DNA from: Nocardioides pini
GTDB lineage: Bacteria; Actinomycetota; Actinomycetes; Propionibacteriales; Nocardioidaceae
NCBI RefSeq assembly: GCF_026712185.1
Contig: NZ_JAPPUX010000002.1
Span: 62,001-126,000, forward strand
Reading direction: 5' to 3'
Length of the DNA stretch: 64,000 nt
A program made the translations under genes and the position numbers. Shown piece by piece: positions 26,153-33,999 of this stretch; position 1 is the stretch's first letter; each line of letters begins with the position of its first letter. Below the pieces are notes generated by a model. That model was given only the letters and a program-made list of their open reading frames with translations, was not told the origin of the DNA and did no database searches.

Positions 26153-26602
26153 TCAGGTCCTCCTCTCGAGGCCGTGGTGGGCGAGCTCGACCGACTCCAC
26201 GGCGACGGCCCCGTTGCCGGCGGAGAGGTCGGGCCCGGTCCACTTGACCGGCAGGGCGCGGCGGAACTCGAACTGCATCTCGGTGCGTGTGCCGGACGGG
26301 TCGTGGACCAGCACCGTGCCGCTGCGGAACCGCACGACGCCGTGGACCAGGTCGTCGTGCCAGTCCCACAGGTCGCGGTCGGCGATCCCACGCTTGAGCA
26401 CCAGGTTCTGCTGGCGCGAGCGGCCCGGGAAGCGCTGGAGGTGGTCGTTCACGCCGCCCTCGGGGTAGTCGAGGAACTCCGTCTCCACGGTCAGCCCGCC
26501 GCAGTCGGAGAAGCCGCCGACCGGCAGGTCGTCGAGGCGCACCTGGAAGCGGAACGCCATGAACGGATCGACGCGGCTACCGGTCGTCGCCACGGCGGCC
26601 AC
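26153..26602 (-). CDS. Tube protein 2 (gp19-like, Afp5-like)
   Basis: 149 residues: VDPFMAFRFQVRLDDLPVGGFSDCGGLTVETEFLDYPEGGVNDHLQRFPGRSRQQNLVLKRGIADRDLWDWHDDLV..., the T4 gp19 tail tube family (F-x-V-x-I/L-G...F-x-x-x-x-G-L...Y-x-E-G-G-N...LKRG). It diverges from tube 1 (28184-28621), especially in the loop PEGGVNDHLQRFP against RNGDEDITVRKLP. In Afp the equivalent last tube protein makes the first layer on the spike hub. Start ATG overlaps the sheath-2 stop region by 26 bases. Confidence 0.93.
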   Translation of the reverse strand: MAAVATTGSRVDPFMAFRFQVRLDDLPVGGFSDCGGLTVETEFLDYPEGGVNDHLQRFPGRSRQQNLVLKRGIADRDLWDWHDDLVHGVVRFRSGTVLVHDPSGTRTEMQFEFRRALPVKWTGPDLSAGNGAVAVESVELAHHGLERRT

Positions 26603-28187
26603 CCCCTTCGCCGGAACGCTGGGTGACGTCCGGGACGTCGATGCGTACTACCACGAACTCCGCCGGTGTCGGCGGCTGGAGCCCGATCTCAACGACGAGA
26701 GAGCCACCACCGCGCGCGTCCGACGCGGCCGCGTCCTCGACCCGCACTGAGTAGGCGTCGTCGGCCGTGCGCCCCTCCAGCCCGCCCGCGCGCCACAGGT
26801 CGTCGAGGAAACGGCGGACGACGCGTTCCACGTCGTCGCGGAGGGCCCGGTCGTCGGGCTCGAAGACCAGCCAGCCGGCGTACGCCGCGAGGCTGCGCTC
26901 GACATGCGTGACGAGCCGCCGGACGTTCAGGTAGCGCCAGAGCGGGTCCTGGCTCGTGGTGCGGGCGCCCATCACGCGGATGCCACGCCCGGGCACCGCG
27001 CGGATCACGTCGACCCCGCCGTCGTTGGCGCGTCCGTGGTCCTCGTCGTCGACGGGACGACACAGCCCGACAGCGCCGGCGACGGGCTCGTTGGCGGGCG
27101 GCTTGTGCGGGCCGGCCGCGAGGTCTGCGCGGGCCACGATGCCGGCGACGTGGCCACTCGGCGGGCAGGGGAGCAGCCGGTCCGGGTGCGCGGGGTCCTG
27201 GATGCGCAGCCAGGGCCAGTGCATCGCGGCGTACGCCGATGCGAGCCCCTGCCGGCTCCAGGCCACCACCTCGTCGGCGCGGGCATCGGGGTCGGGGGGG
27301 TGCAGGAGGGCAGTACGGCGCCGCAGCTCGCAGGACGCGACCAGCTCCTCCTGCGCGAGGGCCACCGCCGTGGGTCCGTGCGAGCGGAGTCCGAGCGGGT
27401 TGTCCGGCTCGCGCAGCACGAGGTCGGGCACCACCATCTGGCTGATCTCGTCGATGTCGGCGAGCAGCGCGGCACCGAACCGCACCGGTGCGTCCTCGGT
27501 CCCGTTGCCGGAGAGGTGGCGGGGCAGCAGCCCCGCGAGCCCGTCCTCACCGCCGCTTAAGGTCACCGATGCCCGCTTCGTCGGCAGCGCCGTGTCCGGT
27601 GCGAACTCCAGGGACACGAGCCCGGAGGCGCTGGCAGCGGACGTGCTCTCGTCGCCGAAGGTGCTGGTCAGACCGTCCCGGTCGAGGTTGCGCCACAGCT
27701 CCCGGCGGCCGTCCGGGGCCGTCACGGTGACGGTGACGCGGCCGCCGCCGGCCGGCTGCACGTCCACCGCCATGCGGTCGGCCCAGGTGCCCTCGGTGCG
27801 GGCGCGGAAAACCAGGCCAGGGGCGAGCGTCCCCGAGGAGCAGGCAGCGGTGGCCCGGTCCACGGCCCGCGCTACCCAGCAGGTCGTGCCCCCGTTGGCG
27901 AAGAAGCCGTGCACGGCTGGTGCGAGCAGCATCCCGTCGACCGCCGGTCCGTACACCGCGTCGAACTCGCTCACGTTCTCCAGCCGCTTGGGGTGATCGG
28001 TGGGTCCGCGCGTGGCGAGGCCGACGAAGCCCGCCACGTCGCTGCGCAGGGAGCCGATGCCGCGGAACAGCGGGCCGACCCACTCGACCGAGACTCCCGG
28101 CGCTCGACGTACGCCGCCCGCCGGGGCGCGCCCGGTCATCCGGCCTCGCGTGAGCGGGGTCGTCGTCGGGGCGGCGGTCGGGATCAT
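26577..28187 (-). CDS. Sheath protein 2
   Basis: 536 residues from ATG 28187, overlapping the tube-1 stop (ATGA). Contractile sheath signature: APGVSVEWVGPLFRGIGSLRSDVAGFVGLATRGPTDHPKRLENVSEFDAVYG near the N-terminus, HGFFANGGTTCWVARAV, and C-terminal IRAVPGRGIRVMGARTTSQDPLWRYLNVRRLVTHVERSLAAYAGWLVFEPDDRALRDDVERVVRRFLDDLWRAGGLEG. More divergent than sheath 1 and with a different middle domain. Two sheath types per particle is normal for Afp/Pvc-like systems, one lining the baseplate-proximal ring. Confidence 0.94.
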   Translation of the reverse strand: MIPTAAPTTTPLTRGRMTGRAPAGGVRRAPGVSVEWVGPLFRGIGSLRSDVAGFVGLATRGPTDHPKRLENVSEFDAVYGPAVDGMLLAPAVHGFFANGGTTCWVARAVDRATAACSSGTLAPGLVFRARTEGTWADRMAVDVQPAGGGRVTVTVTAPDGRRELWRNLDRDGLTSTFGDESTSAASASGLVSLEFAPDTALPTKRASVTLSGGEDGLAGLLPRHLSGNGTEDAPVRFGAALLADIDEISQMVVPDLVLREPDNPLGLRSHGPTAVALAQEELVASCELRRRTALLHPPDPDARADEVVAWSRQGLASAYAAMHWPWLRIQDPAHPDRLLPCPPSGHVAGIVARADLAAGPHKPPANEPVAGAVGLCRPVDDEDHGRANDGGVDVIRAVPGRGIRVMGARTTSQDPLWRYLNVRRLVTHVERSLAAYAGWLVFEPDDRALRDDVERVVRRFLDDLWRAGGLEGRTADDAYSVRVEDAAASDARGGGSLVVEIGLQPPTPAEFVVVRIDVPDVTQRSGEGGGRRGDDR

Positions 28188-28621
28188 GCTTGGACGAGGC
28201 CTTCGTGGGCGATCTCGAGAGTCTCGATCGCCACGTCGTTGTTCTTGGCGTTGAACGCGGGGCCTTCCCACTTGGAGGGCCAGCCCTCCCGGAAGTTCCA
28301 CTTCAACGCCGGCTGACGGGCCTCGTCGAGCAGTTGGATCGTGCCGGACTTGCGCTGGGTGCGACCGGTGATCACCAGCTTGCGCCACTCCCAGAGCTCG
28401 CGGGAGTCGGTGAAACCGCGCTTGAGGCTGATCTGCGGGTACTTGGCCTTGCCGGGAAGCTTGCGGACGGTGATGTCCTCGTCGCCGTTGCGGTACTCCA
28501 CGATGTCGGTCTCGGTGCCGAGCCCGCCGCACTCGGCGAAGCCGCCGACGATCACGCCGTCGATCTCGACGATGAAGTTGAACGCTGAGTATGGGTCGTT
28601 CCGTGCCCCGGTGGCAGTCAT
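28184..28621 (-). CDS. Tube protein 1 (main tube subunit, Afp1-like)
   Basis: 145 residues: NDPYSAFNFIVEIDGVIVGGFAECGGLGTETDIVEYRNGDEDITVRKLPGKAKYPQISLKRGFTDSRELWEWRKLVITG..., a textbook gp19-like tube protein. It lies between the two sheath genes; the sheath-2 ATG overlaps its stop. It follows sheath 1 after 40 bases with a GAGGAGA-type ribosome site. Most likely the abundant subunit stacked along the inner tube, which holds cargo in eCIS. Confidence 0.95.
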   Translation of the reverse strand: MTATGARNDPYSAFNFIVEIDGVIVGGFAECGGLGTETDIVEYRNGDEDITVRKLPGKAKYPQISLKRGFTDSRELWEWRKLVITGRTQRKSGTIQLLDEARQPALKWNFREGWPSKWEGPAFNAKNNDVAIETLEIAHEGLVQA

Positions 28622-28661
28622 GATGTCTCCTCTCGTTGGTGCCGCGCGTCTCGGGACCGGG

Positions 28662-30278
28662 TCAGGACTCGGCGTCGGCGGTCTTCTGGCTGTAGCGCAG
28701 GACCACGAACTCGGCGGGCTTCACGGGAGCCATGCCGATGTAGCAGACGAGCTGACCGGTGTCGATCTCCTGCTGCGTCATGGTCGAGCGGTCGCAGCGC
28801 ACGTAGAACGCCTCCTCGGGGAGCGAACCCATGAGCGCCCCGCTGCGCCACACGCTGTCGAGGAAGTTGGAGATGCTGCGCCGGACACGGTCCCAGGTGG
28901 GCTCGCTGTTGGGCTCGAAGACCACCCACTGCACGCCCTCGTCGATCGACTCCTCGACGAAGATGAACAGCCGCCGTACGTTGACGTACTTCCACTGGGC
29001 GTCGGCCGTGAGCGTGCGCGCCCCCCAGACCCGGATGCCCCGCCGATCGGCGCGGAAGTCCCGCACGACGTTGATGCCCCGGGGGTTGAGGATGTCGTGC
29101 TGCCTCTTGTTGACGAGGTACTCCAGCGGCTTGCGGTTGCCGGGAAGGTCGCGCGCCATGATGCCCCTGACCTCGACGTTGGCGGGCGCCTTGTGCACGC
29201 CACGCTCGATGTCGGTCTTCGCGTAGATCCCGACCATGTGCCCGCCGGGCGGCACCAGGCGGGTGTCGCTGGTCCGGGAGTCGAGGACCCGCAGCCACGG
29301 GTAGTAGATCGCGGCGTACGACGACGTGACGGGGGGCAGGATGGTGTCGACGCGTTCCTGGCCCCTGTCGACCTGGAGCACGGCGAAACGGTCCTTGAGC
29401 TCCTCGCACTGCTGCACGAGCTGCGTCCGGATCTCGTCCCGGTCGGCCTGGTTGGGGAGGAGCTCGGCATTGACCTCGTCGGGCGCGCACAGCAGGGAGA
29501 TCTCGTCGATCTGGCGCAGAGCCGTGAGGCCGGTGGGCGGCAGCTCGCTGCCGACCAGGGCGGCCGCTGTCATGGCGTCACCGTCCAGTCCGCCGGCCAG
29601 CGCCGTCCACGCGACCTCACCCGGCTGGCCGGGCGTGCCCGGCGCGGTCGTGACGAGCTGGGAGGCCTGCAGTGCAGTGACGACGTAGTCGCCCGAGAGC
29701 GGGTCCTTGGTCAGGTTGTCCCAGTCTTCCGATGCGTCCGGCTCGCGACGGAGGGGGTTACGAAGCTCTCGTCGGTCGAAGGGGTCGACGAGGGGCAGCG
29801 GCGGTGGCGTCGCGTAGTAGGCCACCTGGAGACGGAAACGTGTCGGGTCAGGCGTGGGCGGCGCCCCGGCCGGCAGCTGGTCGGCGGAGAGCGTGCGGGT
29901 CGCAGGGACGACCCGGACGAACAGACGGTCGTCGACGTTGCCCGGGCCGATCGCCTCCACGACGAGGTCGGCGCCGTCGGTCGTGAGGGTCAGGCTCGAG
30001 GCCGCGGCGTTGGGCCGGGTCACCCGCGCCACGAACAGCCGCTGGCCGCCGTTGTCGAAGAAGCCCTTCACCGCGAAGGGCAGGTAGGACGTGGCCGGCT
30101 CGACGGGGTCGCCGTACCAGCGCTGGAAGTCACGGAGGCTGGTGACCAGGCGGACCGTGGTCGGGCCGCGCTCCGTGAGCCCGACGAAGCCGGCTGTGCT
30201 GGTGCTCACTCCCTCGATCGGGACGGGCCCGGTGCTGATCTCCTCGGTGTAGACGCCGGGAGCGAGGTATTCAGGCAT
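28662..30278 (-). CDS. Sheath protein 1 (main contractile sheath)
   Basis: 538 residues from ATG 30278 with AGGAG upstream. Features: PEYLAPGVYTEEISTGPVPIEGVSTSTAGFVGLTERGPTTVRLVTSLRDFQRWYG, FAVKGFFDNGGQRLFVARV, and the conserved C-terminus GINVVRDFRADRRGIRVWGARTLTADAQWKYVNVRRLFIFVEESIDEGVQWVVFEPNSEPTWDRVRRSISNFLDSVWRSGALMGSLPEEAFYVRCD. These match Afp2-4/Pvc2-4 sheath subunits. It is the motor that contracts to drive the tube. Its clean ribosome site and 59-base gap from the preceding gene suggest especially strong translation. Confidence 0.96.
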   Translation of the reverse strand: MPEYLAPGVYTEEISTGPVPIEGVSTSTAGFVGLTERGPTTVRLVTSLRDFQRWYGDPVEPATSYLPFAVKGFFDNGGQRLFVARVTRPNAAASSLTLTTDGADLVVEAIGPGNVDDRLFVRVVPATRTLSADQLPAGAPPTPDPTRFRLQVAYYATPPPLPLVDPFDRRELRNPLRREPDASEDWDNLTKDPLSGDYVVTALQASQLVTTAPGTPGQPGEVAWTALAGGLDGDAMTAAALVGSELPPTGLTALRQIDEISLLCAPDEVNAELLPNQADRDEIRTQLVQQCEELKDRFAVLQVDRGQERVDTILPPVTSSYAAIYYPWLRVLDSRTSDTRLVPPGGHMVGIYAKTDIERGVHKAPANVEVRGIMARDLPGNRKPLEYLVNKRQHDILNPRGINVVRDFRADRRGIRVWGARTLTADAQWKYVNVRRLFIFVEESIDEGVQWVVFEPNSEPTWDRVRRSISNFLDSVWRSGALMGSLPEEAFYVRCDRSTMTQQEIDTGQLVCYIGMAPVKPAEFVVLRYSQKTADAES

Positions 30279-30337
30279 GGTGACTCCTGTGTGGATCGGG
30301 CTGGTGCGGTGACTTCGTGGACATGCGGAGCTGCTTC

Positions 30338-31126
30338 TCAGGTGAGCCGGAGCCGGAGGGCGGGAACGCTGGCGGTGTCGCCCCGCAGAGCCTGCACGGT
30401 CGTGGTCAGGACGAGGCCGTTCTGGGTCCAGGGGCTGGGCGCGCCCCCCGCGTCGGCCAGCAGCGTGGCGGTCTGCCACGTGGGGCCTGCCGTGAGCGTG
30501 ATGCGCACCTCGACGTCCAGCACGTCGCGGGGGACTTGATCCACCACGACGGACACCCAGGGGAGGGCGTCGGGGAGCACCACGACGAAGGCACCGTCCG
30601 CCACGGTTCGGTAGCCGTAGAGCCCCTGTGCCACGGCGACCTCGGAGTCCGGGACACCGCGCGCCGCCTCGTCGAGGACCGAGCCGCGGAGCAGCGTCGG
30701 ACCGGGCTCGTCCGGCCGGGTGGACAGCCCGGCGAACGGGTAGTCGATCCCCGGGAACAGGTCCACCTGCGTGTACTGCTGGGTGCCGGGGGTGAACGTC
30801 AGCTCCCGCGCCTGGAAACGGGGTGAGGACACCCGCAGTTCCACGCTGGTGGTCGACGGGGGCAGGGTGCGGACGACACGGGTCCGGGTGCCTTCCACCA
30901 CGCGGTCGCGGAATACCGACAGTCCCGACAGCGTGCGCCGGGTGTCCAGCAACCAGTCGCGCGGCTCGACCCGCCCGGCCGGCGTCACCACCGCCCGTAC
31001 CGCGAACCGGACCGGGCCGGGCACGGTCGCGGCCAGCCCGTCAGCGACCTGCTGCTCCCGGTAGCGGTCGCGCACGTCGAAGATGCCGGCGGGGCGGTGT
31101 TTGCTGGTCTCGCCGGGCCTGGCCAT
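30338..31126 (-). CDS. eCIS-associated beta-sandwich protein (carboxypeptidase-regulatory-like)
   Basis: 262 residues; its ATG overlaps the DUF4255 stop (TAATG). The N-terminal half is beta-rich (PVRFAVRAVVTPAGRVEPRDWLLDTRRTLSGLSVF; TTSVELRVSSPRFQARELTFTPGTQQYTQVDLFPG). The next part, LLRGSVLDEAARGVPDSEVAVAQGLYGYRTVADGAFVVVLPDALP, has the pattern of a carboxypeptidase-regulatory-like (prealbumin-like) domain (GxVxDxxxxGVxxxxV...T-x-A-D-G-x-F). Located between cap and sheath genes, so likely a structural accessory, perhaps on the distal end. Not one of the well-known Afp-numbered proteins. Confidence 0.75.
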   Translation of the reverse strand: MARPGETSKHRPAGIFDVRDRYREQQVADGLAATVPGPVRFAVRAVVTPAGRVEPRDWLLDTRRTLSGLSVFRDRVVEGTRTRVVRTLPPSTTSVELRVSSPRFQARELTFTPGTQQYTQVDLFPGIDYPFAGLSTRPDEPGPTLLRGSVLDEAARGVPDSEVAVAQGLYGYRTVADGAFVVVLPDALPWVSVVVDQVPRDVLDVEVRITLTAGPTWQTATLLADAGGAPSPWTQNGLVLTTTVQALRGDTASVPALRLRLT

Positions 31127-31722
31127 TACGGTGCTCCCACCAGCGCCGGCTCGGGGGTCCAGGAGCCGCTCACATCGACGACCCGGGCGGCCGGGTCCTC
31201 ACGCACCGAGTCGAGGTGGGTGACCTTGACCTGGTAGCAGACGCTGAGCCGATAGGGCTCGCGCAGGGCTTGCCAGACCTGGGAGATCTCGTCGAGCGAC
31301 CTGCGGTAGAGGGTGATGCGTAGCTCCTCGTTGACGTCCATGGACGTTGCGTCCACCACGCGGGCGGTGGCGGTGTCGTGGAAGGTCTGCATCGCCTTGC
31401 CCAGCAGCAGGTGGTCGGCCTCGCCGGATGCGGCGAACGGGGTGAGGAGGTAGAAGAGGTCGAGGGCGAGCGGCGTCATCCGCGTCCGGGCGTCGTCGAG
31501 CCGCACTGCCGGGATGTTCTTGACGTGTTCGTCCTCGCTCACGTGGTACAGCCACAGGGACAGGCGGCGGGCAGAGTCCTGCGCCGTCGCCGTCGGATTG
31601 AGGAACACGATGGCGTCCTCGGTGCCCACGAGCGGCTGCGTCACCGGGTCGGCGCTGATCGAGTTCCACAGCAGGCGGCGCAGGCCTTCGCTCGCGACGG
31701 CGAGAACCCGGAAGCTGCTCAT
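31126..31722 (-). CDS. DUF4255 protein, probable tail cap/terminator (Afp16/Pvc16-like)
   Basis: 198 residues, first gene of the leftward eCIS operon. DUF4255 features: VASEGLRRLLWNSISAD at the start, EDAIVFLNPTATAQDSARRLSLWLYHVSEDEHVKN in the middle, RMTPLALDLFYLLTPFAASGEADHLLLGKAMQTFHDTATARV and ELRITLYRRSLDEISQVWQALREPYRLSVCYQVKVTHLDS at the end. In Afp/Pvc the equivalent protein caps the tube and sets particle length. Promoter expected in the 110 bases before the divergent tyrosinase gene (31723-31832). Confidence 0.94.
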   Translation of the reverse strand: MSSFRVLAVASEGLRRLLWNSISADPVTQPLVGTEDAIVFLNPTATAQDSARRLSLWLYHVSEDEHVKNIPAVRLDDARTRMTPLALDLFYLLTPFAASGEADHLLLGKAMQTFHDTATARVVDATSMDVNEELRITLYRRSLDEISQVWQALREPYRLSVCYQVKVTHLDSVREDPAARVVDVSGSWTPEPALVGAP

Positions 31723-31832
31723 GGCGCTGACTGTCCCGCCGGTGCCGTCACGTGCTCGTCACATGCCCGTTGCCGTGGTGCGAGCCACGGTCGATCACGC
31801 CCGCGCGACGCCGGCGCCCGGATGCTGGGCGG

Positions 31833-32615
31833 ATGGGAACACGGCTGGACGCCACGGCACTTCCCCCGGAGGGTGCGGCAGCGCTGCGCCGCGCCTACGC
31901 GCGGGCATATGGGATCCGCGACGAGCGCGGCTACGGCCACCACGCCGGTCTCCACGGCCTGCCGCTGCCGGCGTGGTGCCCGCACCACACGCTGCTGTTC
32001 CTGCCGTGGCACCGGGCCTACCTCTACTTCTTCGAACGAGCCCTCAAGGACCTCGAGCCGGGCGCCGACCTGCCGTGGTGGGACTGGACGTCGACCACCT
32101 CCCACAGCGAGGGGCTGCCCTCCGCTTACCGGCGCACGGCGGCGCGCGTCAACACGAACCCCCTGGCGACGGGACCGGTGCCGCTGTCGGTCGCAGACCT
32201 GGAGCGCTTCCGGCGCGACCCCGTCAACCGGGGGGCCATCAGCGGCGGGGCGTTGCCGTGGACGCTGCGCGACCCCGGCGTCCCCGACGAGCTGCCGCGC
32301 GCCCAGACCCTGCGCCGCGCGTTGGCGAGCCGGTCCTTCGCCGACTTCTCGGTGCTGGTCGAGGGGATCCACGCGAGCGTGCACACCTGGGTGGGCGGCG
32401 CGATGACCCTGATCTCCGTCGCCGCGTACGACCCGCTGTTCTGGGCGCACCACGCGATGATCGACCGGCTGTGGTACCTGTGGCAGCTGCGCACCCAGGG
32501 GCTGCCACCCGCGCACCTGCTGGACCAGGCGCTGCCACCGTTCCCGATGACGGTGCGAGAGACCCTCGACATCTCACGCCTGGGCTACGACTACGCCGTC
32601 ACGGTCGTGCAGTGA
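31833..32615 (+). CDS. Tyrosinase-family type-3 copper protein
   Basis: 260 residues from ATG 31833; an upstream ATG at 31752 in frame is less likely because it encodes a non-family leader. CuA ligands: HHAGLHG, HHTLLFLPWHRAYLYFFERAL (the conserved F-x-x-WHR-x-Y). CuB ligands: IHASVHTWVGG (HxxxH) and YDPLFWAHHAMIDRLWYLWQ. All six histidine positions appear present, so an o-phenol oxidase or monooxygenase activity is plausible. No signal peptide is visible. The gene is divergent from the eCIS operon and followed 11 bases on by a His-rich partner; it could be cargo, a cross-linking enzyme or an unrelated melanin-type function. Confidence 0.9.
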   Translation: MGTRLDATALPPEGAAALRRAYARAYGIRDERGYGHHAGLHGLPLPAWCPHHTLLFLPWHRAYLYFFERALKDLEPGADLPWWDWTSTTSHSEGLPSAYRRTAARVNTNPLATGPVPLSVADLERFRRDPVNRGAISGGALPWTLRDPGVPDELPRAQTLRRALASRSFADFSVLVEGIHASVHTWVGGAMTLISVAAYDPLFWAHHAMIDRLWYLWQLRTQGLPPAHLLDQALPPFPMTVRETLDISRLGYDYAVTVVQ

Positions 32616-32626
32616 GGAGGACCGTC

Positions 32627-33187
32627 ATGGACCACGACCCCAGCCACCACCCCGAGCACCACCCCGAGCACCACGACGGTCACCACGCGCACCAGCCCGG
32701 CGGCCCGCTCGTCGTGCCCGTGCGCCACGCGTTCGCCGAGCAGGGTGAGGAGTTCACCCGGGCCGACGTCGTCCTGACCGGGGTCGACCACTCAGGGTGC
32801 TCCTACGAGGTGCGGCTGTTCCTCAACAACCCCGGTGCCGACAGCAGCACCCCGCGCGACCCGTCCTCGGGCTACGCGGGCCGCTTCCACGTCTTCGGCC
32901 ACGGTGGCTGCTTCGGCGACGTGGGTCACTGCGACGTGCCACCGCCGAGCCACGACCCGACGGACCTGCGCCCGCCGCATCCCCTCACCCCCCTGTGGAC
33001 GTACGTGACCGTCACCTCGGCGCTGCGGCGTCTGCTGGCTGTGGGGGAGGAGCTGGCGACGCTCGCGATGGTGCCGGTCTCGCTGCCTCCGCTGCGCTCG
33101 GCCGGACGACCGGCTCCGGAGCTGTTCCGCTACGAGACCGTCGACCTGCGGACCTACTACACGCCGGCCGACGAGCCGGTGACCTGA
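32627..33187 (+). CDS. Tyrosinase partner protein (His-rich N-terminus, PPO/hemocyanin C-terminal-like beta domain)
   Basis: 186 residues from ATG 32627 behind GAGGAGG. His-rich head (MDHDPSHHPEHHPEHHDGHHAH), then VVLTGVDHSGCSYEVRLFLNNPGADSSTP, YAGRFHVFGHGGCFGDVGHCDVPPPSHDP and TSALRRLLAVGEELATLAMVPVSLPP. The pattern (Y-E-V-R-x-F-L-N, YAGxFHxFGHGxCxGDxGHC) resembles the C-terminal beta-sandwich fused to plant polyphenol oxidases and some bacterial tyrosinases, where it covers the active site. Here it is a separate gene. The His tract suggests copper handling. Function is inferred from pairing. Confidence 0.72.
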   Translation: MDHDPSHHPEHHPEHHDGHHAHQPGGPLVVPVRHAFAEQGEEFTRADVVLTGVDHSGCSYEVRLFLNNPGADSSTPRDPSSGYAGRFHVFGHGGCFGDVGHCDVPPPSHDPTDLRPPHPLTPLWTYVTVTSALRRLLAVGEELATLAMVPVSLPPLRSAGRPAPELFRYETVDLRTYYTPADEPVT

Positions 33188-33303
33188 GCCGACCGAGACA
33201 GCCGGCCACGGCATCGCGTCCACACCGCATTGCGACGCCGTCGTGACGTCCGCATCACGGGTGGAGTCCGACGATGCCGACCTCACCGAGCCACGGAGGG
33301 GTC

Positions 33304-33999
33304 ATGGCCATCGAGCTGCGCGTCATCGGATGCTTCGGCCTCCACGTCGACGGGGTGCGCGTCGACCTCGCTCCCGTCCCGGCGCGGATCCTGGCCTACC
33401 TCGCCCTCCGCCCCGGCGCGGTGGCGCGTCCCGCCCTAGCCGCCGTGCTGTGGCGCGATGCGTCCCACGAACGCGCGCTCGGCAACCTCCGCTCGGCCCT
33501 CTGGCGTCTGCCGGCCTGTGCCCGGACCGCCGTGGCCGAATCCGGTACGACGCTCCGCCTGGCCGACGACGTGGTGTGCGACGCCGGACCGTTGCTGGGA
33601 GCGGCGGCGTCGCCGGACCTGACGGACGTGCTGACCTGGGGATGGAGCGACGAGCTCCTGGCCGGCTGGTACGACGACTGGGTGCTCGAGGCCCGCGAGG
33701 CGATCCAGGTGCGCCGCGCCGGGCTCCTCGAGGACCTCGCCGCCGCGAGCGGTCGGATGGGACGCTGCGGTGATGCACTGATGTTCGCCACCCTCGCGGT
33801 CGCGGCGCAGCCGTTGCGGGAGAGCGCCCATCGCGCCCTGCTGCGCGCGCATCTCGACGTCGGCCACCACCGAGAAGCCGTGGGTCTCTACCGCGAGCTC
33901 AGCCAGATCCTGGCCCTCGAGCTGGGGGTCGGGCCGTCGGCGGAGACCGCGGCCCTCATGGGCGTGGTCCCGGCGACGGTCGGGGTGGACGTCGCGTGA
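33304..33999 (+). CDS. SARP-like regulator 2
   Basis: 231 residues from ATG 33304 behind GGAGGGG (ATG 33274 in frame has no site). Winged-helix domain: IELRVIGCFGLHVDGVRVDL, ARILAYLALRPGAVARPALAAVLW, SHERALGNLRSALWRLPAC; BTAD: SDELLAGWYDDWVLEAREAIQVRRAGLLEDLAAAS, DALMFATLAVAAQPLRESAHRALLRAHLDVGHHREAVGLYRELSQILALELGVGPS. Homologous to the regulator at 3393 on the other flank of the eCIS. Coupled by GTGA to regulator 3. Expected DNA-binding activator, no ligand or ATPase domain. Confidence 0.88.
   Translation: MAIELRVIGCFGLHVDGVRVDLAPVPARILAYLALRPGAVARPALAAVLWRDASHERALGNLRSALWRLPACARTAVAESGTTLRLADDVVCDAGPLLGAAASPDLTDVLTWGWSDELLAGWYDDWVLEAREAIQVRRAGLLEDLAAASGRMGRCGDALMFATLAVAAQPLRESAHRALLRAHLDVGHHREAVGLYRELSQILALELGVGPSAETAALMGVVPATVGVDVA

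Noticed and set aside
28341..30539. 732-codon plus-strand open frame opposite the sheath gene
   Set aside because: No ribosome site or domain; the minus-strand frame encodes an unmistakable sheath protein, so this is antisense read-through in GC-rich DNA.
9589..31722. Type VI secretion system or prophage
   Set aside because: No membrane complex (TssJ/L/M), no TssB/C-type split sheath, and no capsid or terminase genes; presence of DUF4255, LysM and Afp-like order fits eCIS.
31514..32626. Upstream extension of the His-rich tyrosinase partner
   Set aside because: It would overlap the whole tyrosinase gene in another frame; GAGGAGG before ATG 32627 gives a clear start.
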